Origin: SB11 sp943370295
Lineage (GTDB): Bacteria > Bacteroidota > Bacteroidia > UBA8524
Reading direction: 5' to 3'
DNA length: 64,000 bases
Assembly: GCA_943370295.1 (NCBI GenBank)
Contig: CALRQL020000012.1
Span: forward strand, 1 to 64,000
Under the pieces are notes generated by a model that saw only the letters and a program-made list of their open reading frames with translations, did no database searches and was not told the DNA's origin. This document shows, piece after piece, positions 15,859 through 25,216 of this stretch. Position 1 is the first letter of the stretch, and every line of letters starts with the position of its first letter. A program made the translations under genes and the position numbers.

Positions 15859-17472
15859 ATGCAATACATAGCCGCCCACGAAGAAAAACTGGGCCAATAC
15901 TACCCTAAAGCTGTTTTTGATTACTTACAAAACGCAGCCGAACTAAAACCTTTTTATGAAAATTATTCCAACCTTGAGGGGTATGGTGAAGTAATTAAAA
16001 ACCGCAGATTTTCATCTGAAAACCGTAAGGTGTTACATAAGGTACTTACTACCCAATACGGCGATTTACTAAAGCAACCCAACGGCGAGGCAGTGCAAAA
16101 AAATATTGATGCCCTGCTTGAAGAAAATACATTTACTGTAACCACGGGGCAGCAAATACACATTTACTTAGGCCCGCTTTACGTAGCATATAAAATACTT
16201 AGCACTATTGCCCGATGTTGTTGGCTGGAAGAGAACTTTAAGGGGCACAAATTTGTGCCTGTATTTTGGATGGCAACCGAAGACCATGATTTTGAAGAAA
16301 TAAGCGACCTAAACCTATATAACAAAGAGTTTAAATGGTCGCAAACCGAAGGGTTTAGCGGGGCAGTAGGCAGACTATCACCTGCAACTATCAATAACCT
16401 TGAAGCTGAGATTGCAGGCTTAGTGCAAAACGACGAAGAAGCTAAAAAGCTGCTGGCTATGTTTACCGATGCATATGCAAAATACCCTACACTTGCCGAT
16501 GCTACCCGTGCAGTAACGCACCAATTATTTGGGCATACCGGGTTGGTGGTGGTAGATGCCGATAACCAAGATTTTAAAAAACAATTCATCCCTTATATAC
16601 AAGACGATATTTTTAAAAGGCAGAATGTAGGTGTGGTTAGTAAAACCAGTGAGCAGCTGGGGCAGAACTACAAAACGCAGATACATCCCCGCGAAATAAA
16701 TTTCTTTTACCTTACCGATAACAGCCGTAAACGTATTGTTTATGAGGATAATGCCTACAAGGTATTAGACAGTGAGGTTGTGTTTGATGAAACGGTATTG
16801 AGGGATGAAATTGCCAATAATCCCGAAAAATTCAGCCCTAATGTTATTATGCGACCTCTGTACCAAGAGGTAATACTGCCCAATTTGGCATATATAGGTG
16901 GGCCTGCTGAAGTAAATTACTGGTTTCAGCTGAAAGAGATGTTTGGGGTAAACGGAGTTCAATTCCCTATTTTAGAACTTCGCAAGTCGTTGATAGTTTT
17001 GAATGAGAAAACTGTTGATAAAATTGCCTCAGTTGGATTTTCTCCCATTGATTTTTTAAAGGATGAAAAAGAATTAGAGGCCGGCTTTTTAGCTCAAAAT
17101 CCGGTAGAAAACCTTGATTTATCGTCGCACTATAAAACTATTTCAGCGGAGTTAGAAATCATTAAAAATGCTGCATTGGCAATGGATGCAAACCTGAAGC
17201 CATTTATCGAAGGAGAGTTTAAACGGATTTCAGAAACATTTGAAAAGCTGGATAACAAACTTGAAAAAGTAAGCAAACGAGCTGTTGAAGGGCAGTTAAA
17301 AGTATTAGAAACTGTAAAAACTAAATTTTTTAAGCCCGGTGCACTCTCAGAGCGCGTGGATACTATACTTTCGGCTCCTCAAATTGGTGATAAAACGGTT
17401 ATAGAAAATCTATTAAAAACCTTTAATCACGAAAATAAACCACTCATCATACTATTGCCACCACTGATATAA
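15859..17472 (+). CDS. bshC: Bacillithiol biosynthesis cysteine-adding enzyme BshC
   Basis: A 537-residue protein that matches BshC in length and sequence: TVTTGQQIHIYLGPLYVAYKILS, then FVPVFWMATEDHDFEEI (the HIGH-like nucleotide-binding region and EDHD motif), then VMRPLYQEVILPNLAYIGGPAEVNYWFQLK. BshC is thought to add cysteine to glucosaminyl-malate, the last step in bacillithiol synthesis. The C-terminal half contains the family's long coiled-coil. I use the ATG at 15859 rather than the in-frame ATG at 15763, which lies inside rimO. bshA and bshB are not in the window. Bacillithiol genes are known in Bacteroidota as well as Firmicutes. Confidence 0.93.
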   Translation: MQYIAAHEEKLGQYYPKAVFDYLQNAAELKPFYENYSNLEGYGEVIKNRRFSSENRKVLHKVLTTQYGDLLKQPNGEAVQKNIDALLEENTFTVTTGQQIHIYLGPLYVAYKILSTIARCCWLEENFKGHKFVPVFWMATEDHDFEEISDLNLYNKEFKWSQTEGFSGAVGRLSPATINNLEAEIAGLVQNDEEAKKLLAMFTDAYAKYPTLADATRAVTHQLFGHTGLVVVDADNQDFKKQFIPYIQDDIFKRQNVGVVSKTSEQLGQNYKTQIHPREINFFYLTDNSRKRIVYEDNAYKVLDSEVVFDETVLRDEIANNPEKFSPNVIMRPLYQEVILPNLAYIGGPAEVNYWFQLKEMFGVNGVQFPILELRKSLIVLNEKTVDKIASVGFSPIDFLKDEKELEAGFLAQNPVENLDLSSHYKTISAELEIIKNAALAMDANLKPFIEGEFKRISETFEKLDNKLEKVSKRAVEGQLKVLETVKTKFFKPGALSERVDTILSAPQIGDKTVIENLLKTFNHENKPLIILLPPLI

Positions 17473-17501
17473 TACCTCGTTTATTGCCGCACACTATCCT
17501 A

Positions 17502-17509
17502 TAAATTTG
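17502..17509 (+). promoter_or_regulatory. Putative -7 element of the gldLM operon
   Basis: TAAATTTG matches TAnnTTTG. It lies in the short bshC-gldL gap and ends 27 bases before the gldL ATG. A TTG at 17484-17486 is somewhat too close to be an ideal -33. Confidence 0.45.
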
Positions 17510-17536
17510 TTTTCAACACAGGGTAATGTGTGCGCG

Positions 17537-18076
17537 ATGGAAAGAATAAAACCAAAGTTTGATTTTCTGAATTTTGTTTACGGCGTTGGTGCAGCCATTG
17601 TAATACTTGGCGCAATGGCCAAGTTTATGGATTGGAACTATGCCGATGAAATATTTATTATCGGGTTGGGTACCGAGGTATTAGTGTTTTTAATATCATC
17701 ATTCCGATTTACTCGCAAACCCGCCCAATACAAATGGGAAAAAGTATTTCCGGGTATTTTAGATGAAAGCGAAGAAGATGTTCAGATTTATGATCAAGTA
17801 GGGCTGAACAATGATATTGTGAAGCGCAACTCGGCCTATCTTGAGTCGAAGTTGGAGCAAATGGAGCAAAACATTGACAAATTAAGCGATATATTTAGTC
17901 AGCTAACACGTTCAGTTGAAGGCATGAATACCAGCATTAAAAAACTGGAAGATGCTAACAACGGATACGAATTGCAAATGAAGGAACTAAAACGCAACCT
18001 TGGCAGCATTAATGATTTTTACAATGATTTTAATGAGGTGATGGTAATGCGCAACAAAAAGGCTGATACTAAATAA
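17537..18076 (+). CDS. gldL: T9SS/gliding motor subunit GldL
   Basis: A 179-residue inner-membrane protein. Two transmembrane helices occupy about residues 13-30 (YGVGAAIVILGAMAK) and 39-56 (IFIIGLGTEVLVFLISS), followed by a cytoplasmic coiled-coil tail (LESKLEQMEQNIDKLSDIFSQL). Glu47 lies inside helix 2 at the position of the essential membrane glutamate of GldL, and Lys29 ends helix 1. GldL and GldM form the rotary proton-driven motor of the type IX secretion system. I start at the ATG at 17537, which gives the usual M-x-x-I-K-P-K-F-like N-terminus. gldM follows 11 bases downstream. gldK is not upstream, where it usually lies. Confidence 0.9.
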   Translation: MERIKPKFDFLNFVYGVGAAIVILGAMAKFMDWNYADEIFIIGLGTEVLVFLISSFRFTRKPAQYKWEKVFPGILDESEEDVQIYDQVGLNNDIVKRNSAYLESKLEQMEQNIDKLSDIFSQLTRSVEGMNTSIKKLEDANNGYELQMKELKRNLGSINDFYNDFNEVMVMRNKKADTK

Positions 18077-18087
18077 TTGCGGGCCGG

Positions 18088-19617
18088 ATGTTTGGTAATA
18101 TAAATAACGAGGTAAGACAAAAGCTTATAAACCTAATGTATATTGTGTTTATAACGCTTGCTTTTATCTATTTACCCTCTGAATTTGTTGATTCAAGCAA
18201 ATACACATCCTTATCACTTGAACAGGCAGGCAGAAACTACCAAAGCAAGATTGATGAGAACATGGCCAGTTTAGATGAGCAATTATTTTTAAACACACCT
18301 TTGGCGCAAGATTTTTACAATGTAATGGATGTTTCTGCGGCCATAGACCAAGCCATAGGCCAAATTGACTCAATGACAATGCTGCTGCAAAACAGCACAG
18401 GGGGATATAACGAGAACCAATACCTAAACAGTTCAAAAAACTTTATGGTATCTAATCGTATTTTGGTTAAAAGTAGTCAGGCAACCCAACTAAAAGAAAA
18501 GATAGAAACCATTAAACAAAAAATACGTACTTACAACCTGGCCAGCTTAACTGCCGGACTGGATACTGTTTTGCCTACCAATATTAGCCTTAAGGGCGCA
18601 TCGGGAAAAGAGCGCAGTTGGGAAAGTTTTTTCTTCAGCAAAACCCCTTTAGCAGTGGTGGTAACCAACTTACATAAAATACGCACCGATTTGTTGTTTA
18701 CTAAACACCAACTGATTGAATATCTTACCGGTAATCAAAGCCAAAATAAAAGCGGCAGAAGCATTAGCATATTATCTACCAACTCAATAGCTGTTGAGGT
18801 GCTGGCGACTAAAAACTTTATTGTGGGCGATAAAATTGCTTTCAGGGTAATTTTATTAGACAGTGCCAGAGGCTATGGAGGCGTAAAAAGTTATGTGAAA
18901 TACGAGGGAAAGGTAGTAAAAGAACTTAGCATCAGCCAAAACGGAGTGGTGCGGTACACCCCCAACAAGCCGGGTAAATATGAATTTTTGGTAATTGATA
19001 GTATAAATACAGCCTCACAAGAGTTTGCAGTTACCAACCTGCGCACAGCATTCTCAGAAAAAAACAATCCCGAAGTTTTGTATATGGGTGTTGATAATCC
19101 CATTAAACTGCAAACTACTGAATTTGACTTGAAAGCTTTGGTGCTTGAAATTGATATGGGAGAGGTTATTCCGTTTGGTGGCAAATACTACCTGCGGTTT
19201 ACTAAAGAAGGGTTGGCCCATTTAAAAATATATGCAGTAAATGAAGAGGGTAAATATTTGGTTACCCAGCGCACCTACGAGGTTAAAAAACTACCCGCCC
19301 CACAAGTAATGTTAGACGGCAGGGCAGGGGGCAATATTTCGCGTAAAATATTGCAGGTACAGGATAAACTTACCGCTTCATCAATAGCGTTACCCGGTGA
19401 AGAAGATGTATATAATATTTTGAGCTTTGAAGTGGTGAAAGTAAATAACTTTGGCAAAGAATCAGTGGTAAACAAAGGCAAAGATTTTTCGTCAGAAAGC
19501 CGCAGATTAGTGCGCGATTTAAAAGCAGGCGATTTATTAATTATTGATAATGTACGCATAGAAGCTACCGATGGTACAACAAAAGAGGTGGCTCCTGTGG
19601 TATTTAGTGTAAAATAA
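18088..19617 (+). CDS. gldM: T9SS/gliding motor subunit GldM
   Basis: A 509-residue protein, normal for GldM. The N-terminus RQKLINLMYIVFITLAFIYL is the conserved single transmembrane helix that inserts into the GldL pentamer; the start of this segment (RQKxINLMY) is nearly invariant. The rest is periplasmic: a helical D1 region (SKIDENMASLDEQLF, MTMLLQNSTGG, LKEKIETIKQKIRTYNL) and then Ig-like domains D2-D4 (VATKNFIVGDKIAFRVILLDSA...; YMGVDNPIKLQTTEFDLKALVLE). GldM spans the periplasm to pass motor energy to the outer-membrane ring. gldN normally comes next; here the next gene, four bases on, is a beta-helix/beta-barrel protein. Confidence 0.9.
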   Translation: MFGNINNEVRQKLINLMYIVFITLAFIYLPSEFVDSSKYTSLSLEQAGRNYQSKIDENMASLDEQLFLNTPLAQDFYNVMDVSAAIDQAIGQIDSMTMLLQNSTGGYNENQYLNSSKNFMVSNRILVKSSQATQLKEKIETIKQKIRTYNLASLTAGLDTVLPTNISLKGASGKERSWESFFFSKTPLAVVVTNLHKIRTDLLFTKHQLIEYLTGNQSQNKSGRSISILSTNSIAVEVLATKNFIVGDKIAFRVILLDSARGYGGVKSYVKYEGKVVKELSISQNGVVRYTPNKPGKYEFLVIDSINTASQEFAVTNLRTAFSEKNNPEVLYMGVDNPIKLQTTEFDLKALVLEIDMGEVIPFGGKYYLRFTKEGLAHLKIYAVNEEGKYLVTQRTYEVKKLPAPQVMLDGRAGGNISRKILQVQDKLTASSIALPGEEDVYNILSFEVVKVNNFGKESVVNKGKDFSSESRRLVRDLKAGDLLIIDNVRIEATDGTTKEVAPVVFSVK

Positions 19618-19621
19618 ATAC

Positions 19622-21796
19622 ATGAATAAGGTAATAAAATATACCGTTTTATTGTTGTTTTTTGCTCCGGCATTCTTTGCCGCGGCTGCTCAAAACGATA
19701 GTTCGGCATTTATTACTCTTTCGGGCAATATATTTACTGATAAAACCTTATCCGCAGGTCGCTATTTAATCCAAAACAACTTGCGTATTGCAAAAGATGC
19801 AACCCTTACCATTGAAGCCGGCAGCGAATTGGTGTTTAATCCCGGTGCTGAAATTGTAGTATTAGGTGGGTTAAAAGTAACAGGTCGTCCTAATGAGTTT
19901 GTAAGTTTTTACAGCCTTAATAGTACCGATGAAGGCATGGGTATTAGCTTTGCAGGCCCCAACCCGGTAGCCGCAGTCCATATTGAGTATGCTGATTTTA
20001 GCGGATTGATACGCCCATTAACGTTTGATAATAACTGGTATCGGTCATCAGTATTGATAAAAAACTGTCAGTTTAAAAATATTAATAATAACGATGCAGG
20101 GGTGTTGATAGGCAATGCAGAGCATTTAAAAAATACCGCAACCATACAGTTTGATTTTGTGAACAACGTATTTGCAGATAACCTTAGCTGTATTACATTC
20201 AAATCACTTTCAGCCTATAACGTGCAATACAACTTTGCAAACAACCTTATTGCAAATAACACGGTGTACGATTTTAAGCCCCGCGCAAAAGACAATCCGC
20301 TGAATGGGGAAATGGATGCCGATGCTGAGAAAACCCCGATTTCAATTAAAAACAATGTGTTTACTGGAAATTATATTTTTCACGAACACAGCGATACAGT
20401 ATTGGATATGGCCGGCGTTGGGTTTGGCGGCACTGCCAAAGAGATAGACATAACCCAAAACTACTGGGGTGAAGGCGCTAATACAGAGTGGGTAAATAAA
20501 AGCACTTATGGCTTTCATAAAGATAAATTTGCCCCCGAATTAAAACATACGCCATACTTAGAGCAACCTGCGGATGAGGTAAAGGCTTTTATCTCACAAA
20601 TAACCCTCGATTCAGGTGTAAACGACCTAAACAGGCCTGTAGTTGATTTTATTGGCAAAACAATAACATTGCACCTGTCTAAGCCTATTGCAAAAAACCA
20701 AAAACCGGTATTGTTTGCCGCCTATTTAGATACATCGTTAGGTAAAATATTTACACAACCGTTGTACGATTTTGATTTTACCTACAATGCAGATGCTAAT
20801 GAAGCTAAGCTATTGGTTAAAAAGGTAGTGGGCATTGAGCATGGTTTTTATTTAGTATTTAACGGACTAAAAGATCAGGAAGGTTTTGAATTGCCTGCGG
20901 CAAGCTTTGGCAAGTTTTATTTGAACAGAATTTTCGGGTTGTACAAAATGAACCGAAAAATTGACTTGGAGGTATTTTTTGCAAATGCTTTTAAATGGAA
21001 AACACCGCCACCTACTGAAGGAGTGATAGAGACTATTGACCCGAAATTGAAAGAATTGGAGAAAAAGGTCCGTTCATTTGAGTTGGGCTTAATGTTGGGT
21101 GTTACCAACTATTTTGGCGACTTAAGTACCAATGATTTTAATAGGGATGAAATAAACGATGCATACGGCATTAGGTTCAGGTATAATTACTCGCGCCGGA
21201 TATCATTCAGAGCGATGTTTAATTACGGGGCATTGAGTGGTAATGACCGCTACTCTCCCAGTGATTTAAGGCGTGAGCGCAATCTTAGCTTTAGGTCAAC
21301 GTTGTATGATTTTACATTGGGTGCTGAATATCATCTGAGCCATTATATATTCAGTGATAAAAACAGGTTTATTCCAAGTATATCCACAGGTATCACCATA
21401 TTCCATTTTAATCCCCAAGCTCAGTATAAGGGTAAATGGTACAATCTAAACGATTTAGGAACAGAAGGACAAACCAGCGGAATCGGTAAAAAATACAAAC
21501 TAACACAGTTGGCTTTGCCGGTAGGCTTTAGTTTTAAAACGATGTTAGGATATAATTTTATTGCAGAGCTTGAGGTGAATTTTGTGAAAACATTTACTGA
21601 TTACTTAGATGATGTAAGTGGAAAGTTTCCCAACATTGCAAAGGTGCAAGCAGCCAATCCTGGTGTAGACCCCGAGGCAATATCATATCTTGTTGACCCT
21701 TCGGGAGGCAGATTTTCAGAAGGAGTAAGAAGAGGGAAACCTGAAAATAAGGATTGGTATTTATTGCTTGGAGTAACGCTCTCATACAGGTTTTAA
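19622..21796 (+). CDS. Beta-helix protein with a PorG-like (DUF6089-type) outer-membrane barrel
   Basis: A 724-residue protein four bases after gldM. Residues 1-23 are a signal peptide (VLLLFFAPAFFAAAA). About 24-300 is a right-handed beta-helix (RIAKDATLTIEAGSELVFNPG, VHIEYADFSGLIRPL, SVLIKNCQFKNINN, ISIKNNVFTGNYIF). About 325-440 looks like an Ig-like domain. From about 478 the sequence (FELGLMLGVTNYFGDLSTNDF, AYGIRFRYNYSRRISFRAMFNYG, FTLGAEYHLSHYIF, terminal YRF) resembles the DUF6089 barrel found in PorG, a T9SS outer-membrane protein. Position and barrel type suggest an outer-membrane partner of GldLM. The beta-helix would face the periplasm or the outside. The fusion is unusual, and its function is not established. 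Confidence 0.75.
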   Translation: MNKVIKYTVLLLFFAPAFFAAAAQNDSSAFITLSGNIFTDKTLSAGRYLIQNNLRIAKDATLTIEAGSELVFNPGAEIVVLGGLKVTGRPNEFVSFYSLNSTDEGMGISFAGPNPVAAVHIEYADFSGLIRPLTFDNNWYRSSVLIKNCQFKNINNNDAGVLIGNAEHLKNTATIQFDFVNNVFADNLSCITFKSLSAYNVQYNFANNLIANNTVYDFKPRAKDNPLNGEMDADAEKTPISIKNNVFTGNYIFHEHSDTVLDMAGVGFGGTAKEIDITQNYWGEGANTEWVNKSTYGFHKDKFAPELKHTPYLEQPADEVKAFISQITLDSGVNDLNRPVVDFIGKTITLHLSKPIAKNQKPVLFAAYLDTSLGKIFTQPLYDFDFTYNADANEAKLLVKKVVGIEHGFYLVFNGLKDQEGFELPAASFGKFYLNRIFGLYKMNRKIDLEVFFANAFKWKTPPPTEGVIETIDPKLKELEKKVRSFELGLMLGVTNYFGDLSTNDFNRDEINDAYGIRFRYNYSRRISFRAMFNYGALSGNDRYSPSDLRRERNLSFRSTLYDFTLGAEYHLSHYIFSDKNRFIPSISTGITIFHFNPQAQYKGKWYNLNDLGTEGQTSGIGKKYKLTQLALPVGFSFKTMLGYNFIAELEVNFVKTFTDYLDDVSGKFPNIAKVQAANPGVDPEAISYLVDPSGGRFSEGVRRGKPENKDWYLLLGVTLSYRF

Positions 21797-22049
21797 ACAA
21801 ATAACCTTGTGTTGTTTAATAAAATATACAGACCATAAATAACCGTTATTTTTTATAAATCCGGCATAGATATTTTCACAAAACCCTTGTTGCTATTGGT
21901 TTTGTAATAAAAATACGTAACTTTATCCTGTTCAAACCAGTAAGCGAAGTATCACGGGGGTGTCACAAACGTTGTTGTTGGTTAATAAGTTAAGATAGTA
22001 TTATACATTAATAATGGTAGTATTGGTAAAAAGTTTTTTAAATCATTGT
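21797..22049. other. Intergenic gap with an imperfect terminator-like inverted repeat
   Basis: No gene is seen in these 253 bases. They contain a perfect 8-base inverted repeat (ACAAAACC at 21878-21885, GGTTTTGT at 21898-21905, 12-base loop) followed by an A-rich stretch, which could end the gldLM transcript. No clear promoter motif was found before the OmpA gene. Confidence 0.4.
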
Positions 22050-23555
22050 ATGAAAACAATCTTTAAAGTAACGTTGGTTTCCGGTTTTTTACTGCTGGGC
22101 GCAACTGTTGCAAACGCGCAAAGCAAAAAGAGCACTAACCAAAACTCTAAACAAAAAACATCGTTACGTTTTTTGCAAAACAAAGATGCCAAGAACTTTG
22201 TAGTAGGGTTTCAAGCGGGTACGTCTCTTTTTCACGGAGATGCCGATAAGCTAAAACCCGGTCTTTCAGTTGGTGGTAACCTTAGGTATAATTTTTCGCA
22301 TGTATTGGGAGTTCGCCTTTTGGCTAATTACGTCTCATTACGTTCAGAAGTGGAAAAGCCAAGCCAGTTCAACTTCCGTTATTACGATTTAAATTCACGT
22401 ATTCTTGAATACCAGATACAAGGGGTACTTACATTGGGTAACATTTCGTTTTTCCGCAAAAAATGGAATTGGAACCTTTACACAGCTGCCGGTATCGGAC
22501 AGGTAATAATGAGCAGTAAATCAGAATTTGAATACACATCTGCTCCTGCCGGTCAAACATCAAGCTTGCAATACGACCGTACCCATATTTGTTTTACTTA
22601 TGGTTTAGGTGTAAAACGTAACATCACCAAATCAATAGATATTGGTATTGAATACGGAATGCGTTGGGTGCGCACCGACTCAATGGATATATTGAACGCT
22701 CCTATCCACCCCAATCGTCGTTTCGATTCGTATTCTTTGCCTCAAATTATCATGAATATTAAAATTGGTAAAAAGGGTCAGGAACATTTGGATTGGATTA
22801 ACCCTATTACCAGTGTGTATGAAGAAATATCTAAACTAGAAGAGAAACTGGATAAGTTGGATAAGGATAGTGATGGCGATGGTGTTGCTGACCGTTTTGA
22901 CAAAGAAGAAAATACGCCCGCCGGCGCAAAAGTTTGGGGCAGTGGTGAAGCGGTAGATTTGGATGCGGATGGTGTACCTGATGTAAACGATCAAGAGCCT
23001 AATACACCTCCGGGTGCTAAGGTTGATGCGAATACCGGTATTGCTGAAGACGAAGATGCTGACGGTGTACCCGATATTTTAGACTTATCGCCCAGCACTC
23101 CTTCAGAGTATTTGGTAAACCACCAAGGGATACCCATTATGAATAAAGCATTGGCCGACCAAATTATAAACAACCAAGGTGATAACATAACTGCCGGTAT
23201 AGGCGGTGGTGGTGGCGGTGTAAGCTTTTTACCTGCTATTTTCTTTGCTACCGATGTGGATGAGCCATACCCTACCCACCTGCCAGATTTGCAAAACGTG
23301 GCCTTGGCTATGAAAAATAATCCCAACATCAAATTAGAGATAATTGGTAATGCAGATATGCGCAGCAGCGATGAATACAATCTTCGTTTAGCTCAACGCC
23401 GTGCGGATAATGTGAAAAAGCTGTTGATTGATTTTGGTGTTGACCCATCAAGGCTGATAACCAAAACTAACGGTGAACGCCAGCCTATTACAAAAGGCAC
23501 CGGAACTATGCACCTACAAGCTAATCGCCGTGTGCAGTTTTTTGTTGTGAAGTAA
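22050..23555 (+). CDS. OmpA-family protein with N-terminal barrel and TSP3 calcium-binding linker
   Basis: A 501-residue outer-membrane protein. Signal peptide (VTLVSGFLLLGATVANAQ); an N-terminal beta-barrel (FVVGFQAGTSLFHGDAD, VGGNLRYNFSHVLGVRLLANYVSL, SIDIGIEYGMRWV) to about residue 240; then three thrombospondin type-3-like Asp-rich repeats (DSDGDGVADRFDKE, DLDADGVPDVNDQE, DEDADGVPDILDLS); then an OmpA C-terminal domain (NPNIKLEIIGNADMRSSDEYNLRLAQRRADNVKKLL, about 410-500) that binds peptidoglycan. It anchors the outer membrane to the cell wall. I use the ATG at 22050, directly before the signal peptide. It lies 253 bases after the PorG-like gene and has its own terminator. Confidence 0.9.
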   Translation: MKTIFKVTLVSGFLLLGATVANAQSKKSTNQNSKQKTSLRFLQNKDAKNFVVGFQAGTSLFHGDADKLKPGLSVGGNLRYNFSHVLGVRLLANYVSLRSEVEKPSQFNFRYYDLNSRILEYQIQGVLTLGNISFFRKKWNWNLYTAAGIGQVIMSSKSEFEYTSAPAGQTSSLQYDRTHICFTYGLGVKRNITKSIDIGIEYGMRWVRTDSMDILNAPIHPNRRFDSYSLPQIIMNIKIGKKGQEHLDWINPITSVYEEISKLEEKLDKLDKDSDGDGVADRFDKEENTPAGAKVWGSGEAVDLDADGVPDVNDQEPNTPPGAKVDANTGIAEDEDADGVPDILDLSPSTPSEYLVNHQGIPIMNKALADQIINNQGDNITAGIGGGGGGVSFLPAIFFATDVDEPYPTHLPDLQNVALAMKNNPNIKLEIIGNADMRSSDEYNLRLAQRRADNVKKLLIDFGVDPSRLITKTNGERQPITKGTGTMHLQANRRVQFFVVK

Positions 23556-23580
23556 TAATATACTAACTATAGTTTATAAG

Positions 23581-23605
23581 CGCCCCTATATGGGGCGTTT
23601 TTGTT
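23581..23605 (+). terminator. Rho-independent terminator after the OmpA gene
   Basis: CGCCCC (23581-23586) pairs with GGGGCG (23592-23597) around a five-base loop and is followed by a T-rich run (TTTTTGTT). It lies 25 bases past the stop. Confidence 0.85.
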
Positions 23606-23654
23606 GTATATAGGTTAGAGAGTCAATGCTGTTTATTGAGTATTATTGCAGTGT

Positions 23655-24062
23655 ATGTTTGTAGCTGAGACTAAAATACGGGTACGGTATGCTGAGACCG
23701 ACCAAATGGGATACGTGCATCATGGTAATTATGCCATGTATTTTGAGTTGGCTCGTGTAGATGCTATTGAGCGTATTGGTATTACCTACAAGGGCCTTGA
23801 AGCAAGCGGCGTAGCTATGCCCGTTGCACACATGAGCATTGATTTTAAGCGTCCTGCTTTTTTTGATGAAACACTTACCATTAAAACAATAATACGACAA
23901 CTGCCTACCAGTAAGTTTATCACCGAATACGAGGTATATAATGATACTGAACTGATAACAAAAGCAAACATTGTTTTGGTATTTATAAATTTGACAACCC
24001 GCAGGCCGGTACGTTGTCCGCAGGAGATAATGAATGGTTTGTTGCCTTATTTTAGTGACTGA
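23655..24062 (+). CDS. YbgC-type acyl-CoA thioesterase
   Basis: A 135-residue hotdog protein with the 4-hydroxybenzoyl-CoA thioesterase signature RVRYAETDQMGYVHHGNYAMYFELARVDAIE, including the catalytic Asp in ETDQMG. YbgC-like proteins hydrolyse short-chain acyl-CoA; in Proteobacteria ybgC belongs to the tol-pal cluster, which is absent here. I use the ATG at 23655; a TTG three codons upstream is the alternative. The stop overlaps the next gene's start (TGATG), so the two are translationally coupled. Confidence 0.88.
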   Translation: MFVAETKIRVRYAETDQMGYVHHGNYAMYFELARVDAIERIGITYKGLEASGVAMPVAHMSIDFKRPAFFDETLTIKTIIRQLPTSKFITEYEVYNDTELITKANIVLVFINLTTRRPVRCPQEIMNGLLPYFSD

Positions 24063-25048
24063 TGGAGAAAATACACCAATGGTTGTTACGCAAAGTGCCT
24101 CCTTACAAAGCACTGATGGACCTGCTGAAAAAGTTAACTTTTCCTGGGTTGCAAGGCTTGCGCATTTATACTGTATTGTCGTTTTTCATTAAAGGACTCA
24201 GCAATTCCGATATTAATACCCGTGCATCAGCTATTGCCTTTAACTTCTTTTTGGCATTATTTCCCGCTGCTATCTTCTTCTTTACGTTGATAGCGTATTT
24301 GCCTTTAAAAGATTTTGAAGACGAGATTTTTAAGTTCATACAAAACATTACCCCCTACAATGCCTTTGAAGCCATAAAAAGCACCCTTAGCGATATTTTG
24401 CAAAAGCGACAGGGAGGTTTGTTGTCGCTGGGTTTTGTGTTGGCATTGTACTTTAGCACCAACGGTGTCAACTCACTGATAGAAGCCTTTAATACCTATA
24501 CGGATGCCATTGAAACCCGCAGTGCTTGGCGGCAGAAGCTGGCAGCACTGTGGCTTACCATTTACACAGCCTTATTGGTGATAATAAGTATTGTCCTTAC
24601 CACGGTGGGCACAGTAGTACTTGATTTCTTAAACGATAAAAATTTGTTCGGCGATTCGCTGGAGTACTACTTGTTGTTGTTTGTAAAATGGTTTTTAACG
24701 GTGCTGTTCTTATACTGCCTTATCTCGGGTTTGTTTTACTACGGGCCTGCAAAAAAACGCAAGTGGAAGTTCTTTAACGTGGGATCAACCCTTGCAACCG
24801 TGCTGTCATTGCTCACCACCTACGGGTTTATGTTCTATGTTAACAATTTTAATTCATACAATAAGTTGTACGGTTCTATCGGTACGTTGATAGTAATTAT
24901 GCTGCTAATTTTCTTCAATTCAATGGTGTTACTGATTGGTTTTGAGTTGAATGTGAGTATTGATAGAGCACTGGGACATAAGCTAACCACAGAGCAACTT
25001 ACCCCCAAGAATTTAGAAAATACGCTTAAAGACAAGCGGTATAGCTAA
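24062..25048 (+). CDS. YihY/BrkB-family inner-membrane protein
   Basis: A 328-residue polytopic membrane protein with about six transmembrane helices. Family hallmarks are ASAIAFNFFLALFPAAIFFFTLIAYLP near residue 60, FVLALYFSTNGVNSLIEAFNTYTD, and a C-terminal GSIGTLIVIMLLIFFNSMVLLIGFELN. Members were once mistaken for RNase BN; their activity remains uncertain, with transport roles proposed. It overlaps the YbgC-like gene by one base (TGATG) and ends 71 bases before the tRNA gene. Confidence 0.88.
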   Translation: MEKIHQWLLRKVPPYKALMDLLKKLTFPGLQGLRIYTVLSFFIKGLSNSDINTRASAIAFNFFLALFPAAIFFFTLIAYLPLKDFEDEIFKFIQNITPYNAFEAIKSTLSDILQKRQGGLLSLGFVLALYFSTNGVNSLIEAFNTYTDAIETRSAWRQKLAALWLTIYTALLVIISIVLTTVGTVVLDFLNDKNLFGDSLEYYLLLFVKWFLTVLFLYCLISGLFYYGPAKKRKWKFFNVGSTLATVLSLLTTYGFMFYVNNFNSYNKLYGSIGTLIVIMLLIFFNSMVLLIGFELNVSIDRALGHKLTTEQLTPKNLENTLKDKRYS

Positions 25049-25066
25049 AATATTTTTACAGGGGGC

Positions 25067-25096
25067 TTGACATGAAAGGTAAAAAGTATATTTTTG
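25067..25096 (+). promoter_or_regulatory. Promoter of the tRNA-Ser gene
   Basis: TTG at 25067-25069 and TATTTTTG at 25089-25096 are 19 bases apart, a good match to the Bacteroidota -33/-7 pair. The mature tRNA begins 23 bases later. Confidence 0.65.
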
Positions 25097-25119
25097 CAGT
25101 CCTTTTACGCAACCACTAC

Positions 25120-25208
<89 letters not shown>

Positions 25209-25216
25209 TTAAATTA

